Assembly: GCA_009886815.1 (NCBI GenBank)
Contig: QXYP01000133.1
Span: 1-11,407 of the forward strand
Reading direction: 5' to 3'
Origin: Halieaceae bacterium
GTDB taxonomy: Bacteria > Pseudomonadota > Gammaproteobacteria > Pseudomonadales > Halieaceae
DNA: 11,407 nucleotides
Positions 7,020 through 11,407 of this stretch are shown piece by piece. The stretch's first letter is position 1. Each line of letters starts with the position of its first letter. The notes beneath the pieces were generated by a model, which was given only the letters and a program-made list of their open reading frames with translations, made no database searches and was not told where the DNA came from. Both the position numbers and the translations under genes were made by a program.

Positions 7020-7772
7020 ATGAAACAGCAGCTTTATTCTGAAGACGAATCAATGCGCTTCTCGTGGCTGCTCATCCCCATACTTGCGCTACCTCTTGTC
7101 GTAGCCATCGTGGCTTCTAACGACTTTACGTCCAAGACTTCTGATAATTCCTGTGAAACCGTGCAGATTTTTCTCGAGGACACAGATCGAATCAGGGTCA
7201 GTAAAGATGCCTCCACCCTCGTTATAGGCGGCTCGGTCTTCTCTCAATGGAAAATGCGCTCTGCAAAAAAACTCGCGCCCAACCAATTGAGAGTGAAGGC
7301 CTCACCCCTCTTTACCCCCGCTACCATCGCCAAGTGTTTTGAGCGAACAGTGGCACACTACCGACCCATTACCATGGTGCTCTTTCTGGACGATACCGAC
7401 GCTCTGCAGCACGCCGAAGCGACTTTCAATGCGCTCGACGAGATCGACGACCTACGCACTTATTGGAGTGTCTCTCCTAGCTTTGTGGTAGTGCCCCCTG
7501 CTATAACACCCGCGCTGAAGTCACAAGCCAAAGCACTCAGAGATTTTGAGGACAGCTTAGCAACGTGGATGAAAAATAAAGCTGGCATCACAATGCTGGA
7601 TATCAATACGCTACTCGCCACCAACAGCGGTGACATAAATCCACTGTTATTTTGGCCAGATGGAAGAACCTTGGGTAAAGAGGGCTGTAAACGCCTTCAA
7701 GGCGCTTTACTAGGTTACGCTGGCGTCAAAAGCCCCACCACTGATGTCACTTTAGATGGGTTATCATCCTGA
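7020..7772 (+). CDS. Membrane-anchored SGNH/GDSL hydrolase-like protein, apparently degenerate
   Basis: I read this 250-residue protein as a distant SGNH-fold member. After a polar N-terminus, one hydrophobic segment (about residues 16-32) anchors or exports it, so the rest should be periplasmic. The fold is suggested by [11 protein letters not shown], matching the family's G-S-S-x(4)-W block, then [16 protein letters not shown] in the place of the GxND block, and [16 protein letters not shown] in the place of DGxHLxxxGY. The block-I serine is kept, but the Asn of block III and the catalytic His after the DG are replaced, and the block-II glycines are not seen. It may be a pseudoenzyme. The ATG at 7020 has AGGGGG three bases and GGAGG fourteen bases upstream. 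An ATG at 7053 beginning MRFSWLL is the alternative. Its stop is one base before the dxs ATG. Confidence 0.72.
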   Translation: MKQQLYSEDESMRFSWLLIPILALPLVVAIVASNDFTSKTSDNSCETVQIFLEDTDRIRVSKDASTLVIGGSVFSQWKMRSAKKLAPNQLRVKASPLFTPATIAKCFERTVAHYRPITMVLFLDDTDALQHAEATFNALDEIDDLRTYWSVSPSFVVVPPAITPALKSQAKALRDFEDSLATWMKNKAGITMLDINTLLATNSGDINPLLFWPDGRTLGKEGCKRLQGALLGYAGVKSPTTDVTLDGLSS

Positions 7773-7773
7773 C

Positions 7774-9678
7774 ATGACGACAACATTCCCCACAGTAAAG
7801 CCTGTCACACCGTTGCTGGCACAGATCAATGCCGATCTCGGTGTGCTTAGATCTCTTGACGAAGACGACCTTCAAGCATTGGCCAATGAAGTGCGCCAAT
7901 ACATGCTGTTCAGTGTTAGCCAAACCGGTGGGCACTTTGGTGCAGGATTGGGTGTTGTAGAGCTCTCGATAGCCTTGCATCACGTGCTGAACACACCGGA
8001 AGATCGAATCGTTTGGGACGTGGGCCACCAAACCTACCCCCATAAAATTCTGACCGGTCGAATGGAACGACTCGCGACGATCCGGCAAGCGGGGGGGCTA
8101 TCGGGTTTTCCAAAGCGCAGTGAGAGTAGTTTTGATACGTTTGGCGTGGGGCATAGCTCGACGAGTATTTCCGCCGCTATGGGAATGGCAATTGCAGCCC
8201 ATCGACAAGGGCTGGACCGCAAGGTGGTAGCCGTTATTGGTGATGGCGCCATTACTGGAGGCATGGCTTTTGAAGCCCTCGCACATGCCGGGCATGTTCG
8301 ACCCAATATGCTGGTCATTCTCAATGATAATCAGATGTCTATCGGCCACAATACCGGAGGGCTAGCCACCTACTTCGCCAAGATTTGGGCGAGCCCTACT
8401 TATATTGCATTGCGAGAAGGCTCAAAACGCATCCTTGAACATGTGCGCACCGCTTGGGATTTTGCCAAAAAGACCGAAGAGCAAATGAAGAGCCTAGTGG
8501 CCCCCGGCATGTTGTTTGAAGAACTGGGCTTTAATTATGTTGGCCCACTCGATGGCCACGACCTGCCTCAACTGGTGCAAACACTTGAGGCTATGATAGA
8601 GCTCAAAGGGCCTCAGTTACTTCATATTCGTACCGTAAAAGGTAAAGGCTTTAGCCCGGCGGAAAGCGATCCCGTTGGCTACCACGCGATTAATAAGATT
8701 GAAGCCAGTCCGGATACCACGGTCAGCAAAAAACCCTCACCCCCTAAATATCAAGACGTCTTCGGTCGATGGCTGTGCGATACCGCAGCCATCGACAGCC
8801 GCTTAATCGGAATTACCCCGGCGATGTGTGAGGGGTCGGGCATGGTGCGTTTCTCTCACGAGTACCCCGATCGTTATCATGATGTTGCCATTGCCGAGCA
8901 GCATGCTGTCACTCTCGCTGCGGGTATGGCCTGCGATGGGCTGAAGCCGGTCGTGGCCATCTACTCCACATTTTTGCAGCGCGCCTATGATCAGCTCATA
9001 CACGATGTGGCGCTACAGAATTTAGACGTAACCTTTGCCATTGATCGTGGCGGATTGGTGGGGCAAGACGGCGCGACTCACCATGGGGTTTATGATTTGA
9101 GCTACTTACGCTGTATTCCCAACATGATCATCGCCTGCCCCTCAAACGAAAACGAATGTCGCCAACTGCTCTACACGGCCTATCAACATGAGGGCCCCGC
9201 CGCCATCCGCTATCCACGAGGAGCAGGGACCGGCGCTCTCATTGAAGATGAGATGACTGCGCTACCGGTAGGGCAGGCAGTAACGCTGAGAACCGGGCAT
9301 AACGTGGCGATTCTCAACTTTGGCGTCTTGTTAGAGGAAGCTGAGGTAGCCGCAAGAGCGCTTAAAGCTACTTTAGTTGACATGCGCTGGGCGAAGCCCC
9401 TTGATGAAACGCTACTGCTGCAAATTGCAAAGTCCCATGATCGGCTGATTACCGTAGAGGAAAATGCCCTCGCAGGCGGTGCGGGTAGTGCCGTTGCTGA
9501 ATTTTTATCCGGGGCAAATATTGATGTTGAGATTCGCCATATCGCAATTCCAGATGCCTTTATTCACCACGGAAGTCAGACCGAGAATCGCAAGGCGGCA
9601 GGGCTGACTAGCGATGCCATTATTGAAGCTGCAACCTTAACAACGGCTCCAGCGGAAGCTCTGACAAAACTTGTTTAG
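7774..9678 (+). CDS. dxs: 1-deoxy-D-xylulose-5-phosphate synthase
   Basis: Dxs condenses pyruvate and glyceraldehyde 3-phosphate to DXP with loss of CO2. This is the entry and flux-controlling step of the MEP isoprenoid pathway and also feeds thiamine and pyridoxal synthesis. The 634 residues cover the full family length (E. coli 620). Thiamine diphosphate and metal binding are shown by GDGAITGG at about 156-163 and the downstream NDN at 184-186. The substrate-side [10 protein letters not shown] holds the conserved histidine (H54), and AIAEQHAV carries the catalytic glutamate E375. The transketolase C-domain follows, with PYRG-like RYPRGAG and [14 protein letters not shown]. The ATG at 7774 follows the upstream stop by one base. 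An in-frame ATG at 7756 would overlap that gene by 17 bases. Neither has a strong Shine-Dalgarno, so coupling to the upstream gene is likely. Confidence 0.97.
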   Translation: MTTTFPTVKPVTPLLAQINADLGVLRSLDEDDLQALANEVRQYMLFSVSQTGGHFGAGLGVVELSIALHHVLNTPEDRIVWDVGHQTYPHKILTGRMERLATIRQAGGLSGFPKRSESSFDTFGVGHSSTSISAAMGMAIAAHRQGLDRKVVAVIGDGAITGGMAFEALAHAGHVRPNMLVILNDNQMSIGHNTGGLATYFAKIWASPTYIALREGSKRILEHVRTAWDFAKKTEEQMKSLVAPGMLFEELGFNYVGPLDGHDLPQLVQTLEAMIELKGPQLLHIRTVKGKGFSPAESDPVGYHAINKIEASPDTTVSKKPSPPKYQDVFGRWLCDTAAIDSRLIGITPAMCEGSGMVRFSHEYPDRYHDVAIAEQHAVTLAAGMACDGLKPVVAIYSTFLQRAYDQLIHDVALQNLDVTFAIDRGGLVGQDGATHHGVYDLSYLRCIPNMIIACPSNENECRQLLYTAYQHEGPAAIRYPRGAGTGALIEDEMTALPVGQAVTLRTGHNVAILNFGVLLEEAEVAARALKATLVDMRWAKPLDETLLLQIAKSHDRLITVEENALAGGAGSAVAEFLSGANIDVEIRHIAIPDAFIHHGSQTENRKAAGLTSDAIIEAATLTTAPAEALTKLV

Positions 9679-9720
9679 TCGGTCTTTTATGAAGCCCACT
9701 GTGTTTATGCCATAACCATC

Positions 9721-9725
9721 AGGAG
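9721..9725 (+). promoter_or_regulatory. Strong ribosome binding site of xseB
   Basis: AGGAG lies seven bases before the TTG at 9733 and only two bases before an out-of-frame ATG at 9728. It supports the TTG as the xseB start. Confidence 0.7.
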
Positions 9726-9732
9726 TCATGCT

Positions 9733-9966
9733 TTGCCTAAAGCAGCCAAGGAAAACGATGCCTCGCCATCACTTAAGGAGCAGATGGAGACCCTTGCCAA
9801 CATTGTGGAAAAATTGGAAGACCCCAATGTATCTCTTGAAGATTCACTCAGCTTTTACGAGCAGGGCATGGCGCTAGTGACGACGGCAGGTAAAGTTCTC
9901 GATGCTGCCGAGCAACGCGTTGCTATGGTGACCGAAGACGGTCAGGTCCAGCCCATAGATTCATGA
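9733..9966 (+). CDS. xseB: Exodeoxyribonuclease VII small subunit
   Basis: XseB is the small helical subunit of exonuclease VII. Several copies coat the large XseA subunit in a complex that degrades single-stranded DNA. The 77 residues match the family length (E. coli 80). They contain the XseB core: LKEQMETLANIVEKLEDPNVSLEDSL at about 14-39, then SFYEQGMALV and LDAAEQRV, predicting an all-helical hairpin. Translation starts at TTG 9733 behind a well-placed AGGAG. There is no in-frame ATG upstream. Its TGA overlaps the ispA ATG in ATGA, so the two are translationally coupled. The gene lies 54 bases after dxs in a spacer with no terminator-like hairpin, so it is probably read through from dxs. 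Confidence 0.93.
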   Translation: MPKAAKENDASPSLKEQMETLANIVEKLEDPNVSLEDSLSFYEQGMALVTTAGKVLDAAEQRVAMVTEDGQVQPIDS

Positions 9967-10805
9967 GTGAGACAAACACCCCCGAGGCGCCGCTGCGTTG
10001 TGATGACTCGCGACTGGCGGCGGCATTGCAGTACGTGCTCGACAATAGCGGGAAGCAGCTCCGGGCCCGCTTAGTTATGACCACCTATCGTATGCTTTGC
10101 GACGGCGTGGAAGACGCCGCTGATTCTGCCGCCACTGCCATTGAATGGCTGCATACCTACTCACTGGTTCATGATGACCTTCCGGCAATGGACAATGATG
10201 ACCTTCGCCGAGGAAAGCCGACCGTCCATACCGTTTATGATGAGGCCACCGCCATACTGATTGGTGATGGGCTTCAGGCAGCTGCCTTCGCCTTAATTTC
10301 TGAAGATGCCCGACTCTCCAGTGACACACGTCTTAAACTGATCGCCCTCATATCAAACGCCGTTGGCTTCAGAGGTATGGTTGGAGGGCAGGCGCTGGAT
10401 ATGGCCGCAGAGGGTCAGGCGTCTAGCTTCGATCAGTTGCGCCTTATCCACGAGCAAAAGACTGGCGCACTCATTAGAGCCGCAGTGCTCTCTGGTGCAA
10501 TCTGTGCCAATGCCACCGAAGACGACATGCAGCGCCTTGATCCCTTCGCTAGGACTATTGGTCTCGCCTTTCAGGTAGCTGACGACATACTCGACGTCAC
10601 TCAAAATAGCAGCACCTTGGGAAAAACTGCTGGCAAGGACGTTGCGGTAGAAAAATCGACCTATGTGCGTTGCTTGGGTCTTGAGGGTGCACGAGATGAA
10701 GCCGATAAACTGCTGGCAGATGCACTGGCCTGTCTCAGCCCCTACGGTGAGCGTGCTCAGCCCTTGCAGGATCTAGCGGTAGCCATGGTCCGGCGTGAAC
10801 ATTAA
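9963..10805 (+). CDS. ispA: (2E,6E)-farnesyl diphosphate synthase (short-chain polyprenyl synthase)
   Basis: This cytoplasmic trans-prenyltransferase should join isopentenyl diphosphate to dimethylallyl and geranyl diphosphate, giving farnesyl diphosphate for undecaprenyl and quinone chains. The first aspartate-rich motif is HDDLPAMDNDDLRRG with D71, D72 and D77. GGQALD lies at 141-146 and EQKTGAL at 164-170. The second aspartate-rich motif is DDILD at 207-211, followed by the conserved GKDVAVEKSTY lysine loop. With 280 residues it is about 20 shorter than E. coli IspA (299), and the N-terminal helix is clipped. The usual GGKRLRP substrate motif reads SGKQLRA at 29-35, keeping Lys and the last Arg. 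Its ATG overlaps the xseB stop. Its TAA lies four bases from the convergent pgpA stop. Confidence 0.93.
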   Translation: MSETNTPEAPLRCDDSRLAAALQYVLDNSGKQLRARLVMTTYRMLCDGVEDAADSAATAIEWLHTYSLVHDDLPAMDNDDLRRGKPTVHTVYDEATAILIGDGLQAAAFALISEDARLSSDTRLKLIALISNAVGFRGMVGGQALDMAAEGQASSFDQLRLIHEQKTGALIRAAVLSGAICANATEDDMQRLDPFARTIGLAFQVADDILDVTQNSSTLGKTAGKDVAVEKSTYVRCLGLEGARDEADKLLADALACLSPYGERAQPLQDLAVAMVRREH

Positions 10806-10809
10806 GCGA

Positions 10810-11319
10810 TCAACCCAACAAGGGCAAAACCAGTAAAGCGCCCAACCCCGCCAACAGTCCCGCAACGACATCATCCAACATCACGCCCCAGCCAGATTTC
10901 CAATGATTATCGAAGTAACTGACCGGCCAGGGTTTGGCAATATCAAAAAGTCTAAAGAGCACAAATCCGACCAGCAAAAATTGGAAGCTCACCGCCGAGG
11001 CGCCCAGCACATAATACGGCAGCGCCAGCGCTAAGAGCTGACCCAACACCTCGTCGATAACAATGGCGCCGTGATCGGGCTTGCCCCAAGCCGCTCCCGC
11101 CTGCTCGGCAGCCCAAACACCCAAAAACAACAGCAATAACGCGACCCCGGCAACGCCCCATGGGGGAAAATACAAAAGCCAGATACTGCAAAAAGGTAGC
11201 GCCGCCAAGCTACCCACTGTGCCCGGTGCTCGGGGAGATAGTCCCGTGCCCCACCAAGTCGCCAGTAACAAGGCCGGCGACTTAATCACCTCCGCAGCGG
11301 TCGGGGCTTCACCGTTCAT
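10810..11319 (-). CDS. pgpA: Phosphatidylglycerophosphatase A
   Basis: PgpA is an inner-membrane phosphatase that converts phosphatidylglycerol phosphate to phosphatidylglycerol in phospholipid synthesis. The 169 residues match the family length (E. coli 172). The conserved signatures are intact: GTGLSPRAPGTVGSLAALP at 24-42, DHGAIVIDEVLGQ at 82-94, RLFDIAKPWPV at 123-133 and GWGVMLDDVVAG at 143-154, which together carry the acidic metal-binding residues. Hydrophobic segments lie at about 38-50, 54-71, 92-107, 111-125 and 150-168. The ATG directly abuts the thiL stop (TAAATG) with no good Shine-Dalgarno, implying coupled translation in the common nusB-thiL-pgpA operon. Confidence 0.95.
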   Translation of the reverse strand: MNGEAPTAAEVIKSPALLLATWWGTGLSPRAPGTVGSLAALPFCSIWLLYFPPWGVAGVALLLLFLGVWAAEQAGAAWGKPDHGAIVIDEVLGQLLALALPYYVLGASAVSFQFLLVGFVLFRLFDIAKPWPVSYFDNHWKSGWGVMLDDVVAGLLAGLGALLVLPLLG

Positions 11320-11407
11320 TTAAGCACCGAAGTGGTCATAACCCATACGCTTCGTTGGACTGACATCACATTGCACTCCTGATCCCTCATAAAACTCACC
11401 CACGTGG
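11320..11407 (-). CDS. thiL: Thiamine-monophosphate kinase ThiL, C-terminal fragment cut by window edge
   Basis: On the minus strand an open frame runs from the right edge of the window to a TAA at 11322-11320, giving about 28 residues. It contains HVGEFYEGSGVQC and ends in MGYDHFGA. The GYDHF ending and the IGE...GSGV element are typical of ThiL C-termini, and ThiL is the usual upstream neighbour of pgpA. ThiL phosphorylates thiamine monophosphate to thiamine diphosphate, the cofactor that Dxs, encoded nearby, requires. The stop codon is immediately followed by the pgpA ATG. Confidence 0.8.
   Translation of the reverse strand, partial: HVGEFYEGSGVQCDVSPTKRMGYDHFGA

Noticed and set aside
7747..8088. 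Several minus-strand open frames over the 5' half of dxs
   Set aside because: The plus-strand dxs frame has full family conservation, and the opposite frames show no domain and are expected by chance.
9679..9732. Possible terminator or separate promoter between dxs and xseB
   Set aside because: I see no GC-rich hairpin with a T-run and no convincing -35/-10 pair in these 54 bases.
10822..10843. GGGC...GCCC hairpin near the end of pgpA as a terminator for ispA
   Set aside because: Only four paired bases and no following T-run on the plus strand.
1..11407. A defence, mobile, phage, CRISPR or biosynthetic island
   Set aside because: Apart from a few small or uncharacterised genes, all coding regions are chromosomal core families. 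There are no transposases, integrases, direct-repeat arrays, tRNA-linked attachment sites or obvious composition breaks.

Overview
This window looks like core chromosome of a free-living gammaproteobacterium, possibly a marine Cellvibrionales/Halieaceae-like lineage. The clade guess is inference from gene content and protein similarity and was not tested. In support, yrfG is followed directly by hslR, as in Enterobacteria. thiL is followed by pgpA on one strand, convergent with a dxs/xseB/ispA cluster. A birA-type ligase is followed by what may be coaX. I see no rRNA, tRNA, CRISPR array, insertion sequence, phage gene or long repeat. Coding density is very high, and the longest gene-free stretch is 137 bases (6883-7019).

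Left part (1-3370): a minus-strand biotin-protein ligase without the usual DNA-binding domain leads into a possible coaX start at the window edge. Divergently, a plus-strand cluster holds a small four-helix membrane protein of unknown function, a CPA2/KefC-type cation:proton antiporter with a C-terminal Rossmann (RCK/TrkA-N) domain, and an O6-alkylguanine-DNA alkyltransferase. Middle part (3374-6882): cysQ and a DUF465 coiled-coil gene run leftward. yrfG and hslR run rightward from start codons that overlap cysQ's longest possible start. A membrane-anchored diguanylate cyclase runs convergently, and its stop codon overlaps that of hslR.

Right part (7020-11407): a membrane-anchored, apparently degenerate SGNH-hydrolase-like protein sits one base upstream of dxs. 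xseB and ispA follow in a tight cluster. dxs (DXP synthase) feeds the MEP isoprenoid pathway and ispA makes farnesyl diphosphate, so the cluster supplies precursors for quinones and undecaprenyl carriers. xseB encodes the small subunit of exonuclease VII. Convergent to it, the 3' end of thiL and all of pgpA lie on the minus strand.

Most genes are recognisable housekeeping functions and I found no clearly new multi-gene system. The observations most worth a second look are the SGNH-like protein that has lost most catalytic motifs next to dxs, the HTH-less BirA, the dxs-xseB-ispA order with an atypical IspA N-terminus, the uncharacterised membrane partner of the antiporter, and the overlapping or terminator-less gene junctions.
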